From Variovorax sp. PBS-H4 (GTDB taxonomy: Bacteria; Pseudomonadota; Gammaproteobacteria; Burkholderiales; Burkholderiaceae_C), in NCBI RefSeq assembly GCF_901827205.1, contig NZ_LR594677.1:1-64000 (forward strand): a DNA stretch of 64,000 nucleotides. Direction: 5' to 3'. This document shows, piece by piece, positions 9,307-17,799 of this stretch. Position 1 is the first letter of the stretch. Each line of letters opens with the position of its first letter. Under the pieces are notes generated by a model, which saw only the letters and a list, made by a program, of their open reading frames with translations, did no database searches and was not told the origin of the DNA. A program made the position numbers and the translations under genes.

Positions 9307-10104
9307 CTAAGCCGCCTTCCGAGCAAGCTGGGATTCGAATTCGTTGGGTGGAAGATAACCGAGCGCCGAGTGAAGCCGCTTTGCGTTGTAGACCTCTTCA
9401 ATGAACCGTGGAAGCCGGCTGGCGACATCACTGAAGGTCTCGTAGCCGCCGATGTAGACGTCCTCGACCTTGAGCGTCTTCATGAAGCTCTCGGCCTGCG
9501 CATTGTGGTACGGATTGCCGGGCGAGCTCATCGACCCGCGCAGCCCGGCTTCCTGCAGGGCCCTGCGATAGGTTTCACTTGCATATTGCGATCCCCTGTC
9601 CGTGTGAAAGATGCAGCCAGCCGGAGGTTGTCGGTCCTCCACTGCAGATCGCAATGCGGCCAGAGCCAGCGTCGTGTCGATGTTGCGCGAGATCGCGTAG
9701 CCCACCACCTTGCGGCTACAAGCATCCAGAATCGCGGCCAGGTAGCAAAACCCCGAAGCGATGCGGATGTAGGTGAAGTCGGCGACCCAGACCTCGTTCG
9801 GCCGCGTCGGGATGACGTTGCGATAAAGGTTCGGGAAGATCGGCGAATCGTGCTTGCTGTCGGTGGTTCGAACGAATCGCCTGCGAAGCTTGATGCCCAG
9901 GCCTTGGGCCCTCATCACGCGTGCGACCCGCTTGTGATTGACCACATGGCCGCGGCGGCGCAATTCGTGTGTCACGCGCCGGTAGCCGTAGCCTGGCACC
10001 TCGTCCTGGATGGACCCAATCAACTCGGCGAGCCGGGCGTCTCCCAAATCTTCGTCCACTGCCGTCGACCGGTAGTAGAACGTGCTGCGCGGAAGATCGA
10101 TCAC
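9307..10104 (-). CDS. IS3-family transposase OrfB (DDE domain)
   Basis: 265-aa catalytic part with an HTH_21-type N-terminus and an integrase core: first Asp in VWVADFTYI, second in FHTDRGSQY, Glu in NAQAESFMKTLKVE. It overlaps orfA and lies in the -1 frame, so the active product is expected to be an OrfAB fusion made by ribosomal frameshifting at the A7 run inside orfA. Confidence 0.92.
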   Translation of the reverse strand: MIDLPRSTFYYRSTAVDEDLGDARLAELIGSIQDEVPGYGYRRVTHELRRRGHVVNHKRVARVMRAQGLGIKLRRRFVRTTDSKHDSPIFPNLYRNVIPTRPNEVWVADFTYIRIASGFCYLAAILDACSRKVVGYAISRNIDTTLALAALRSAVEDRQPPAGCIFHTDRGSQYASETYRRALQEAGLRGSMSSPGNPYHNAQAESFMKTLKVEDVYIGGYETFSDVASRLPRFIEEVYNAKRLHSALGYLPPNEFESQLARKAA

Positions 10105-10463
10105 TTGGCACCCCCGTCGAATGGAGCAGGCTTCGGGCCGGTGACGATTGATAAGTTCTCGTTGTCGCTCACGAGGCGAAGGCGTGGAGTTTTTTTGACA
10201 AGGTCGAGCTCCATGGTGAGCTGGCCGACCTTGCGTTCGAGGGCCGCGATCTTGGCCTCGTATTCCGTGATGACCGATGCCTCAGCCTCTTCGGTGCTCA
10301 GCTCTCCCCGGTCGTACTGCGTCAGCCAGAGCTGAATCAGGTTGGTCGACAGGGTGTACTTCTTCGCCGCATCGCGCCGGCCGATGGCACCGCTGCGAAT
10401 GTCCTGGCATAGCTGAATCTTGAACTCCGGCGCGTGGCGCCGGTATGGACCTCTTGATGACAT
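10101..10463 (-). CDS. IS3-family OrfA (helix-turn-helix, leucine zipper)
   Basis: 120-aa protein with an N-terminal helix-turn-helix (RRDAAKKYTLSTNLIQLW) and a coiled-coil (about residues 60-95) used for multimerisation. A run of seven A followed by C lies about 90 nt before its stop; slipping -1 there opens straight into orfB. Confidence 0.92.
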   Translation of the reverse strand: MSSRGPYRRHAPEFKIQLCQDIRSGAIGRRDAAKKYTLSTNLIQLWLTQYDRGELSTEEAEASVITEYEAKIAALERKVGQLTMELDLVKKTPRLRLVSDNENLSIVTGPKPAPFDGGAK

Positions 10464-10557
10464 GACCTTCTCCTGGTTGAAGGCCCGGTCAGCGTATCAG
10501 TTCTGATTTGCCCCGTGGTCCAGCCACAGGGGTTCACTCCAGGCGCCGGCCGAAATT

Positions 10558-12183
10558 TGACCCGTTGGGGGTGCGGCGGAAAACTTGGACTACCTGAAAG
10601 TAGTTCATGTATTCATATGAAGACCGCATCCGAGCGGTCACGCTCTACATCAAGCTGGGCAAGCGCACCGGGGCGACTATCCGCCAGTTGGGCTACCCGA
10701 CGAAGAACTCTTTGAAGAGCTGGCATGAGGAGTACGAGCGGCGCCTGGACCTGTCGTCCGGCTACGTGCGCTCAAAGCCGAAGTATTCTCAAACTCAGAA
10801 GGAGCAGGCTGTCAAACACTACGCCGAGCACGGGCGCTGCATCGCCTCCACGGTCAAGGCGTTGGGCTATCCGTGCCGCGATTTGCTGCGTGCCTGGATT
10901 GATGAACTGGACCCCAACTCCCGGCAGCGCGTTGTCGGCAGGGCCGTCAGTGCACCTCGGCCGCCGCAACTGAAGAAGCTGGCGGTCCTCGAACTGTGCA
11001 CTCGTGAGGGAAGTGCGCAGGTGGTTGCTCAGAAGCTTGGTGTGAGCAGGCCGACGTTGTACAACTGGAAGAACCAGCTTCTGGGACGTGAGGCACCCGC
11101 ATCCATGAAACACACCAATCAGTCCCCACGGGCTCAAGAGCGCGACGAGCTCGAGCGCGAGGTTGATGCGTTGCGCCGCGAAGTCAGGCAACTGCGCCTT
11201 GAGCAGGACCTCTTGAACAAGGCCAATGAACTGTTAAAAAAAGGCCTGGGCGTCGATCTGCAGCTCCTGTCCAACCGGGAGAAGACACTGCTGATTGACG
11301 CCCTCAAGGAGCACTATGACTTGCCAGAGCTCCTTGGACAGTTGGGTCTTGCACGTAGCTCGTACTTCTACCATCGGGCCCGCGCAGCGGTGGGTGACAA
11401 GTACCTCCAAGTGCGTCAGTCCATCACCGAGATCTTCGAGTCGAACCACCGTTGCTACGGCTACCGCAGGCTACAGGCCTCGCTGACCAGGCAGCAGGTC
11501 AACATCTCGGAGAAGGTGGTGCAGCGGCTGATGAAGCAGGAGCGCCTGGTTGTTCCAATGCACAAGAAGCGCAGATACGCCTCGTACCTGGGGGAGATCA
11601 GTCCAGCACCAGAGAACATCATCAACCGCGACTTCCAGGCTGCGGCACCCAATGAGAAGTGGCTCACGGACATCACAGAGTTCCAGATCCCCGCCGGCAA
11701 GGTTTACCTGTCGCCGATCATCGATTGCTTCGACGGCATGGTGGTGAGCTGGACCATTGGCACGAGCCCCGACGCTGAGCTGGTCAATACCATGCTGGAT
11801 GCAGCCATCGAGACGGTGACGGACACCGCTGACCGGCCTGTGGTCCACTCCGACCGCGGCGGCCACTATCGCTGGCCAGGCTGGCTATCAAGAATGAGCG
11901 ATGCCAACCTCATCCGCTCGATGTCCCGCAAGGCCTGTTCTCCGGACAATGCGGCTTGCGAAGGCTTCTTCGGTCGCCTCAAAAACGAACTGTTCTATCC
12001 TCGGGACTGGAAGGGCACGACCATCGAGCAGTTCATTGAAGTGGTCGACTCGTACATCCGCTGGTACAACGAGAAGCGGATCAAGATCTCCCTTGGCTCT
12101 CTCAGCCCCATCGAATACCGGGTGAGCCTTGGACTTGCGGCATAAAACCAGTCCAAGTTTTTATCCGCACCCCCGCCGGGTCA
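10558..12183 (+). mobile_element. IS3-family element with a single fused transposase frame
   Basis: About 1.63 kb. The ends are inverted repeats: TGACCCG-NN-GGGGGTGCGG on the left and its complement on the right, both followed inward by AAAACTTGGACT. Starting TG and ending CA agrees with the IS3 family. I see no target duplication: the left flank is lysR remnant and the right flank is an IS21 end, so one side has been rearranged. The shared TGACCCG makes the outer border uncertain by up to 9 bp. Confidence 0.75.
10607..12145 (+). CDS. IS3-family transposase, OrfA-OrfB in one frame
   Basis: 512-aa transposase. Residues 1-130 contain two helix-turn-helix repeats, residues 165-215 a leucine-zipper coiled-coil (ERDELEREVDALRREVRQL), and residues 330-500 the DDE core (Asp in EKWLTDITEF, Asp in PVVHSDRGGHY, Glu in ACEGFFGRLKNELF). 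Here the two parts normally joined by frameshifting are in one continuous frame. No stop or shift interrupts it, so the element may be active. Confidence 0.9.
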   Translation: MYSYEDRIRAVTLYIKLGKRTGATIRQLGYPTKNSLKSWHEEYERRLDLSSGYVRSKPKYSQTQKEQAVKHYAEHGRCIASTVKALGYPCRDLLRAWIDELDPNSRQRVVGRAVSAPRPPQLKKLAVLELCTREGSAQVVAQKLGVSRPTLYNWKNQLLGREAPASMKHTNQSPRAQERDELEREVDALRREVRQLRLEQDLLNKANELLKKGLGVDLQLLSNREKTLLIDALKEHYDLPELLGQLGLARSSYFYHRARAAVGDKYLQVRQSITEIFESNHRCYGYRRLQASLTRQQVNISEKVVQRLMKQERLVVPMHKKRRYASYLGEISPAPENIINRDFQAAAPNEKWLTDITEFQIPAGKVYLSPIIDCFDGMVVSWTIGTSPDAELVNTMLDAAIETVTDTADRPVVHSDRGGHYRWPGWLSRMSDANLIRSMSRKACSPDNAACEGFFGRLKNELFYPRDWKGTTIEQFIEVVDSYIRWYNEKRIKISLGSLSPIEYRVSLGLAA

Positions 12184-12203
12184 GGATTGCATGGAACTCA
12201 ACA
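12175..12203. repeat. Detached copy of an IS21 left end (inverted partner of 12354-12382)
   Basis: A 29-bp sequence that is the exact reverse complement of 12354-12382, the left terminus of the second IS21-family element. It ends ...CTCAACA, as a real outer IS21 terminus would. The 150 bp between the two (12204-12353) has no gene. This suggests that another copy of the same IS21 once stood here in the opposite orientation and was removed or overwritten by the adjacent IS3-family element. Confidence 0.7.
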
Positions 12204-12426
12204 CTAAGTGCACCATCTTCCCAAAGGCCTACACGACATCGGGACCGAAGTTGTTCCCGCACCGCGCCTGCTCGCTGAAGTACGCCCATTCGCCCCCCCA
12301 CCACCAAGGCTCCACTTCAATAGCACCGATTTTCGTACTCGAAAATGATAGCCTGTTGAGTTCCATGCAATCCTGACCCGGCATTTCCATCCAATATTGA
12401 CCCACCCTCTTTGCGAGCCTGGTGGC

Positions 12427-13233
12427 TCACGGTGTGGATAAGTTCTTGGTCTTCTCCTTCTTTCTGGGTTGGTCTGCCTGAACGGGTTGAGCCGAGCTGT
12501 GCTTGAAGCGGAAGCTGTCGTTGCCGGTCTCCAGGATATGGCAGTGATGCGTGAGCCGGTCCAGCAGCGCCGTCGTCATCTTCGCATCGCCGAACACGCT
12601 GGCCCACTCGCTGAAGCTCAGGTTCGTCGTGATCACCACGCTCGTGCGCTCGTAGAGCTTCGAGAGCAGATGGAACAACAACGCCCCGCCCGAGGCGCTG
12701 AACGGCAGGTAGCCGAGCTCGTCGAGGATCACCATGTCCGCGTACATCAGCCGATGCGCGATGTGGCCCGGGTTGCCGCTGGCCTTCTCCTGCTCGAGCG
12801 CGTTGACCAGTTCGACCGTGGAGAAGAACCTCACACGCCGGTGGTGATGCTCGATGGCCTGCACACCCAGCGCCGTGGCGATGTGGGTCTTGCCCGTGCC
12901 CGGGCCACCGACGAGCACCACGTTCTGGGCGTCCTCCATGAACTCGCATCGATGCAACTGCCGCACCAAGGCTTCATTGACCTCGCTGTGCTGGAAGTCG
13001 AAGCCTGTGAGGTCGCGGTAGGCCGGGAAGCGTGCCAGCTTCAACTGGTAGGCCACCGAGCGCACCTCGCGTTCGGCCGTCTCGGCCTTGAGCAACTGCG
13101 AGAGCATCGGCTGCGCGGCCTCGAACGCCGGCGAGCCCTGCTCGGCGAGTTCGGCCACGGCGTGCGCCATGCCGTGCATCTTGAGTTCACGCAGCATGAT
13201 GACGATGGCTGCACTGGCGGGGTCATGGCGCAT
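12427..13233 (-). CDS. istB: IS21-family IstB helper ATPase
   Basis: 268-aa AAA+ protein with a Walker A (GGPGTGKTH), a Walker B (MVILDELGYL) and the sensor VVITTNLSF. It overlaps the end of istA by 11 bp. Intact. Only distantly similar to the IstB at 3279-4049. Confidence 0.92.
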   Translation of the reverse strand: MRHDPASAAIVIMLRELKMHGMAHAVAELAEQGSPAFEAAQPMLSQLLKAETAEREVRSVAYQLKLARFPAYRDLTGFDFQHSEVNEALVRQLHRCEFMEDAQNVVLVGGPGTGKTHIATALGVQAIEHHHRRVRFFSTVELVNALEQEKASGNPGHIAHRLMYADMVILDELGYLPFSASGGALLFHLLSKLYERTSVVITTNLSFSEWASVFGDAKMTTALLDRLTHHCHILETGNDSFRFKHSSAQPVQADQPRKKEKTKNLSTP

Positions 13234-14788
13234 GGCGCACCTCCTGGATGATGATCGGATCGGCTGCAGTCACGCGTCCTCTGAGGGAGTCATAGCGCAG
13301 CACATTGGCCTGGGGTTCGTTTGCAAGGCGCAACGCCTGAGGCGCCGTCACCGGCGCTGGCGCCACCGGCTTGCCGTCGAGCAGCCGATGCAGGACGTTC
13401 AGCACATGCGTCTTGCTCGCGACGCCCGCTTCCAGTGACAGCTCGACCGCGGTCAGCACGGCCTGCTCGTCGTGGTGCAAGACGAGCGCGAGGATCTCCA
13501 CCATCTCCCGGTCGCCACCGGGCTGCTTGAGCAGGACGGTCTGCAACCGTCTGAAGCCCTGCGGCAGCTCACTGAAGGGCGCGCCGTTCCTCAACGCCCC
13601 CGGCTTGCGTTGCAGCACCGCCAGGTAGTGACGCCAGTCGTAGACGGTCTGGCCGGCCGTATCGTGGCGACGGTCGATGATCCGCGTGTGCTCGCACAGG
13701 AGCTGCCCCTCGGCCGCCACGACCAGGCGGTCTGCGTAGACCCGCAGGCTCACCGGGCGGTTCGCATAGGACGCGGGCACGCTGTAGCGGTTGCGCTCGA
13801 AGTGCACCAGGCAGGTGGGTGAGACGCGCTTGGTGTGCTCGACGAAGCCGTCGAAGGGACGAGGCACGGGCATCAGCAGCGGCCGCTCCTGGGCCCACAC
13901 GTCGGCCAGAGTGCCGGGCAGCTTGCCGTGAGTGATCTCGCCCCACAGCGCCTTGCAGCGTTGCTCGAGCCAGTCGTTGAGCATCGGCAGCGTCGCGAAC
14001 GCCGGGACGGGCTGCCACAGCCGGTGACGCGCATCGCGCACATTCTTCTCCACCTGACCCTTCTCCCAGCCCGAAGCCGGGTTGCAGAACTCGGCCTCGA
14101 ACAGGTAGTGGCTGACCATGGCGCTGAAGCGCGCGTTGACGTCGCGCTCCTTGCCGCGGCGCACGCGATCCACGGCCGTCTTCATGTTGTCGTAGATGCC
14201 TCGTCGCGGCACGCCGCCCAACACTTCGAAGGCGCGGTTGTGCGCGTCGAACAGCATCTCGTGGGTCTGCAGTGGGTATGCCCGCACCAGGAAGGCCCGG
14301 CTGTGGCTGAGCTTGAAGTGCGCGACCTGCAGCTTGGTGCGCTCCCCGCCGATGACGGCCCAGTCCTCGCTCCAGTCGAACTGGAACGCCTCGCCCGGGC
14401 CGAAGGCCAGCGGCACGAATGTGCCTCGACCGGTGGTCTGCTCCACCTCGTGGCGATGCGCGTGCCATGCCCGCGCGAAGGCGGCCACGCGGTTGTAGGA
14501 GCCCTGGTAGCCGAGCGCGGCCAAGTCTGCATGCATCTGTTTGAGGGTGCGCCGCTGCTTGCGCGATCTCGATGCCTCGCTCTTGAGCCAGGCGCCAAGC
14601 TTCTCTGCATACGCATCGAGCTTGCTCGGGCTGACCCGCTTCGCGTAGCTGGGCGCCGCCTCACCCTCGCGAAGGTACTTGCGGATGGTGTTGCGAGACA
14701 GGCCCGTGCGTCGGGCTATCTCCCGGATGGACAGTTGCTCACGCAATGCCCAACGTCTGATGACACTCAGTGTCGCCACGTCAATCAC
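13223..14788 (-). CDS. istA: IS21-family IstA transposase
   Basis: 521-aa DDE transposase with an N-terminal helix-turn-helix (SIREIARRTGLSRNTIRKYL, residues 20-39), first catalytic Asp in FQFDWSEDWA, second in RRGIYDNMKTAVD, Glu in WEKGQVEKNVRDA, and a C-terminal Mu-like beta-barrel region. The frame is complete. The IS3 insertion lies upstream of the gene, between the inner and outer terminal repeats, and may have separated it from its normal end structure. Confidence 0.92.
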   Translation of the reverse strand: MIDVATLSVIRRWALREQLSIREIARRTGLSRNTIRKYLREGEAAPSYAKRVSPSKLDAYAEKLGAWLKSEASRSRKQRRTLKQMHADLAALGYQGSYNRVAAFARAWHAHRHEVEQTTGRGTFVPLAFGPGEAFQFDWSEDWAVIGGERTKLQVAHFKLSHSRAFLVRAYPLQTHEMLFDAHNRAFEVLGGVPRRGIYDNMKTAVDRVRRGKERDVNARFSAMVSHYLFEAEFCNPASGWEKGQVEKNVRDARHRLWQPVPAFATLPMLNDWLEQRCKALWGEITHGKLPGTLADVWAQERPLLMPVPRPFDGFVEHTKRVSPTCLVHFERNRYSVPASYANRPVSLRVYADRLVVAAEGQLLCEHTRIIDRRHDTAGQTVYDWRHYLAVLQRKPGALRNGAPFSELPQGFRRLQTVLLKQPGGDREMVEILALVLHHDEQAVLTAVELSLEAGVASKTHVLNVLHRLLDGKPVAPAPVTAPQALRLANEPQANVLRYDSLRGRVTAADPIIIQEVRHAP

Positions 14789-14933
14789 TCCTGTGCTCCT
14801 GCCGCTAAAAGCAGCAGGTTAGGGTTCTTACGTGGGTCAGATTTAGATGGAAATCTGGAGTGAACCCCTGTGGCTGGACCACGGGGCAAATCAGAACTGA
14901 TACGCTGACCGGGCCTTCAACCAGGAGAAGGTC

Positions 14934-15296
14934 ATGTCATCAAGAGGTCCATACCGGCGCCACGCGCCGGAGTTCAAGATTCAGCTATGCCAGGACATTC
15001 GCAGCGGTGCCATCGGCCGGCGCGATGCGGCGAAGAAGTACACCCTGTCGACCAACCTGATTCAGCTCTGGCTGACGCAGTACGACCGGGGAGAGCTGAG
15101 CACCGAAGAGGCTGAGGCATCGGTCATCACGGAATACGAGGCCAAGATCGCGGCCCTCGAACGCAAGGTCGGCCAGCTCACCATGGAGCTCGACCTTGTC
15201 AAAAAAACTCCACGCCTTCGCCTCGTGAGCGACAACGAGAACTTATCAATCGTCACCGGCCCGAAGCCTGCTCCATTCGACGGGGGTGCCAAGTGA
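14934..15296 (+). CDS. IS3-family OrfA (copy 2)
   Basis: 120 aa, same sequence as the protein at 10101-10463. The slippery A7-C lies at 15201-15208. Reading in the -1 frame from there, no stop occurs before the OrfB frame, so the fused product would continue with a typical OrfB-like lead-in (RQRELINRHRPEACSIRRG). Confidence 0.92.
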   Translation: MSSRGPYRRHAPEFKIQLCQDIRSGAIGRRDAAKKYTLSTNLIQLWLTQYDRGELSTEEAEASVITEYEAKIAALERKVGQLTMELDLVKKTPRLRLVSDNENLSIVTGPKPAPFDGGAK

Positions 15297-16090
15297 TCGA
15301 TCTTCCGCGCAGCACGTTCTACTACCGGTCGACGGCAGTGGACGAAGATTTGGGAGACGCCCGGCTCGCCGAGTTGATTGGGTCCATCCAGGACGAGGTG
15401 CCAGGCTACGGCTACCGGCGCGTGACACACGAATTGCGCCGCCGCGGCCATGTGGTCAATCACAAGCGGGTCGCACGCGTGATGAGGGCCCAAGGCCTGG
15501 GCATCAAGCTTCGCAGGCGATTCGTTCGAACCACCGACAGCAAGCACGATTCGCCGATCTTCCCGAACCTTTATCGCAACGTCATCCCGACGCGGCCGAA
15601 CGAGGTCTGGGTCGCCGACTTCACCTACATCCGCATCGCTTCGGGGTTTTGCTACCTGGCCGCGATTCTGGATGCTTGTAGCCGCAAGGTGGTGGGCTAC
15701 GCGATCTCGCGCAACATCGACACGACGCTGGCTCTGGCCGCATTGCGATCTGCAGTGGAGGACCGACAACCTCCGGCTGGCTGCATCTTTCACACGGACA
15801 GGGGATCGCAATATGCAAGTGAAACCTATCGCAGGGCCCTGCAGGAAGCCGGGCTGCGCGGGTCGATGAGCTCGCCCGGCAATCCGTACCACAATGCGCA
15901 GGCCGAGAGCTTCATGAAGACGCTCAAGGTCGAGGACGTCTACATCGGCGGCTACGAGACCTTCAGTGATGTCGCCAGCCGGCTTCCACGGTTCATTGAA
16001 GAGGTCTACAACGCAAAGCGGCTTCACTCGGCGCTCGGTTATCTTCCACCCAACGAATTCGAATCCCAGCTTGCTCGGAAGGCGGCTTAG
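15293..16090 (+). CDS. IS3-family transposase OrfB (copy 2)
   Basis: 265 aa, same sequence as the protein at 9307-10104; DDE core complete. The only initiation codon at its head is GTG overlapping the orfA stop (GTGA), so independent translation is probably weak and frameshifting is the main route. Confidence 0.92.
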   Translation: MIDLPRSTFYYRSTAVDEDLGDARLAELIGSIQDEVPGYGYRRVTHELRRRGHVVNHKRVARVMRAQGLGIKLRRRFVRTTDSKHDSPIFPNLYRNVIPTRPNEVWVADFTYIRIASGFCYLAAILDACSRKVVGYAISRNIDTTLALAALRSAVEDRQPPAGCIFHTDRGSQYASETYRRALQEAGLRGSMSSPGNPYHNAQAESFMKTLKVEDVYIGGYETFSDVASRLPRFIEEVYNAKRLHSALGYLPPNEFESQLARKAA

Positions 16091-16172
16091 TTCGCATGAG
16101 CCCCGTGGTCCAGCCACAGGGGTTCACTCCAATCACCGGGCTTAGTGGGTCACTTCTAGATGGAAATCAACA

Positions 16173-16376
16173 CTTGTTCTTCTCATCCTGCAGGTTGTGC
16201 GCCTTGATGTAGACCCAGAGCTGCTTGACAACCTCGGTGCGTGCCAATGGCGCCGAGCCGATGACGGCGGCGAGCTCGGCGCTGGGGGTGAGCGTCTTCA
16301 TGAAGGCCGCGTTGGGCGACCGCTTGGCGGCTGCCTTCTTCGCCGGCGGGGCGGGAGGCGTTTTGGATGTGGCCAT
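16173..16376 (-). pseudogene. SWIB/MDM2-domain protein, truncated by IS21
   Basis: N-terminal ~68 codons of a small basic protein. A Lys/Ala/Pro-rich tail (KTPPAPPAKKAAAKR) is followed by the start of a SWIB domain (FMKTLTPSAELAAVIGSAPL, then TEVVKQLWVYIKAHNLQD). The IS21 right end at 16172 cuts the domain about 30 residues short and supplies a stop. Bacterial SWIB proteins of this kind are small and chromatin-like, with unclear function. Start chosen at the ATG of the Lys-rich tail. Confidence 0.75.
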
Positions 16377-17082
16377 TGTCTGTTCTTGGTGGATCTGAAA
16401 GGGGTCGATGCTATCGGATGACGTACTGACCCCAGGCGGCCCTCCGGAACGCGTCACGCATGCGCGCGAGCTCCCCTATGGAAACGGCAGCGCTTCGCGC
16501 ACCTCAGCACCATGGCGATCGCTGCTTTCGTCAACGCGAGCGAGCGGTCGGGCGACCTGTGGTGAAGTCTTCCGGCCGAAGCAGGCCCACGGGCCGATCA
16601 GCTTGCGGGACCGCCGTCTTAGGGGTGGCGGACGGCTGCGCAGGTGCACGCGATCGAGGTGAACCTGCGCGAAGTTGAGAGGCACTCGGCCCAATGCCGC
16701 GACGGTGGAGCGCCGCACGGCTTTGAAGCATTCATACGCGCGGTCCGTATGGACGGCTTCTGGAAACGGCGCGTCGTCGAAGGCAGAGGCGGCGTTGCTA
16801 CAGTCGCTACCCCAACCCGAACACTAGATGCGATCCTTGTCTTTCCCAATCTTGCGCCCTGCCCTCCCGGGCATGGCCAGGCGCGCGAGATATTGCACGA
16901 GACTACGCGATGTCGCGAGCGGCACAAAGCCGTCGCTAAGCGAAGCAGCGCAGCCAGAAGCGCCATGTCGACGCCCAGCTCGGTCAGAATGATCCAAGGC
17001 CACGCTGCCGTTCGGCCGAGCCTGAGGCCAGTGCTGCACGTCGCTTGTCGAGCGACGTGTGCCGCAAGCGGGTGCGGTTATT
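16377..17082. other. Segment without a confident gene; possible decayed ORFs
   Basis: Several overlapping frames exist on both strands, none with a recognisable domain. On the minus strand at 16820-17040, two adjacent frames look partly protein-like (ILTELGVDMALLAALL in one, VPLATSRSLVQYLARLAMPG in the next). This could be one old gene carrying a frameshift. I do not annotate it as functional. Confidence 0.35.
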
Positions 17083-17544
17083 TCAGGCGAACGAAGGGTT
17101 CAGCAAGTCGATGCCCGCGCCTTTGCACTTGATCCAGGGAGCCGGCGGGTGCTCGCGCCCGTTCCAAGCTGCCAGCGCGGCGCGGGCATCCGACCCGTGC
17201 TCGTAACAGTACCGGCGCACGTAGCCGACAGGATCCAGCCCGACGATGATCGCCGTCGTGAAATTAAACCGGCGCACCGCGCACAAGACGCCGTCGACGA
17301 CGCGCAAGTCCGTATACCCCGATGCCAGCAGCATGGCGTGCAAAGGGTCGACGGGATCAAGGCCCGAAGGAGCGGAAGCGGCGGCACGGGCGGTCGAGAG
17401 CATCACTGAGATTCTGACAAGAAAAAGCACCGGGACAGCGGATAGGGCTTGCCCCAGCATGTTGCCCGTGTACGCCGCGACCGCTGCTAGCGGCGACTCG
17501 CCGGGGTCCCACGGAGCGACGCGGGCGCGGACAGCGGTCATCAC
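17083..17544 (-). CDS. Conserved-looking plasmid protein of unknown function
   Basis: 153 aa, or 152 from the second Met. The N-terminal half has a hydrophobic segment (LGQALSAVPVLFLVRISVML, about 31-50). The C-terminal half is globular with many aromatic and charged residues (AAWNGREHPPAPWIKCKGA). It is coupled to the ORF upstream by an overlapping ATGA. The composition resembles replicon-borne hypothetical proteins of Burkholderiales, but I cannot name a family. It lies just outside the left IS1071. Confidence 0.55.
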   Translation of the reverse strand: MMTAVRARVAPWDPGESPLAAVAAYTGNMLGQALSAVPVLFLVRISVMLSTARAAASAPSGLDPVDPLHAMLLASGYTDLRVVDGVLCAVRRFNFTTAIIVGLDPVGYVRRYCYEHGSDARAALAAWNGREHPPAPWIKCKGAGIDLLNPSFA

Positions 17545-17741
17545 GGCATCTCCCGGGCCAGGATGTACTCTAACGCCTCGCCCGCATGCAGGGCAGCCGT
17601 AAAGATCGCGGTGCGGTCGTTGCGCGGCATCTGTATCCAGCTGCCGAGGCAGGCCACGTGGTCAATGGTGGCGTCCACTAGGTCGATATGCCTGAGCACG
17701 ATCGCTGTCGAATTCATCCACAAGTTACTTGACGCATACAC
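17541..17741 (-). CDS. Small hypothetical protein, possibly 5'-truncated
   Basis: 66 aa, with a stretch typical of a folded domain (RNDRTAIFTAALHAGEALEY). It overlaps the next gene by 4 bp (ATGA). The IS1071 border is only 58 bp upstream, so the original promoter or N-terminus may have been removed. Confidence 0.45.
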   Translation of the reverse strand: MYASSNLWMNSTAIVLRHIDLVDATIDHVACLGSWIQMPRNDRTAIFTAALHAGEALEYILAREMP

Positions 17742-17799
17742 CGGGGTCGCCGAAGCGCTGACCGGATGCGCAAATCAGCCAGTCGGGTATCCCTATCTA

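Larger units (their letters stand above)
9266..10541 (-). mobile_element. IS3-family element, copy 1
   Basis: 1,276-bp element with near-perfect ~31-bp terminal inverted repeats that begin TGGAGTGAACCCCTGTGG, flanked by the 3-bp direct repeat GGC. Its two reading frames (orfA, orfB) are intact and read on the minus strand. An identical copy lies at 14856-16131 in the opposite orientation, so recombination between them could invert the 4.3 kb in between. It inserted into an already truncated lysR gene. Confidence 0.93.
14856..16131 (+). mobile_element. IS3-family element, copy 2
   Basis: 1,276 bp, apparently identical to 9266-10541 and in the opposite orientation, flanked by the direct repeat ATC. 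It sits inside the right-hand terminal region of the second IS21 element. Each copy has its own matching 3-bp duplication, so both are products of simple transposition rather than of one composite jump. Confidence 0.93.
12354..16172 (-). mobile_element. IS21-family element (second type), split near its right end by an IS3 copy
   Basis: Ends TGTTGAGTTCCATGCAAT (left) and ATGGAAATCAACA (right) obey the TG/CA rule. Each end has a second, inner repeat (left 12383-12404, right 14832-14854) of the form TTCCATCxAA...TGACCCAC. The IS3-family copy at 14856-16131 lies between the inner and outer right repeats with a 3-bp ATC duplication. Without it the element is about 2.54 kb. The right outer end interrupts a SWIB-domain gene. 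No target duplication is visible. Confidence 0.8.

Noticed and set aside
8849..9310. 153-codon plus-strand frame before the first IS3 copy
   Set aside because: It overlaps the lysR remnant on the opposite strand, which has a recognisable family pattern, and it runs into the IS end.
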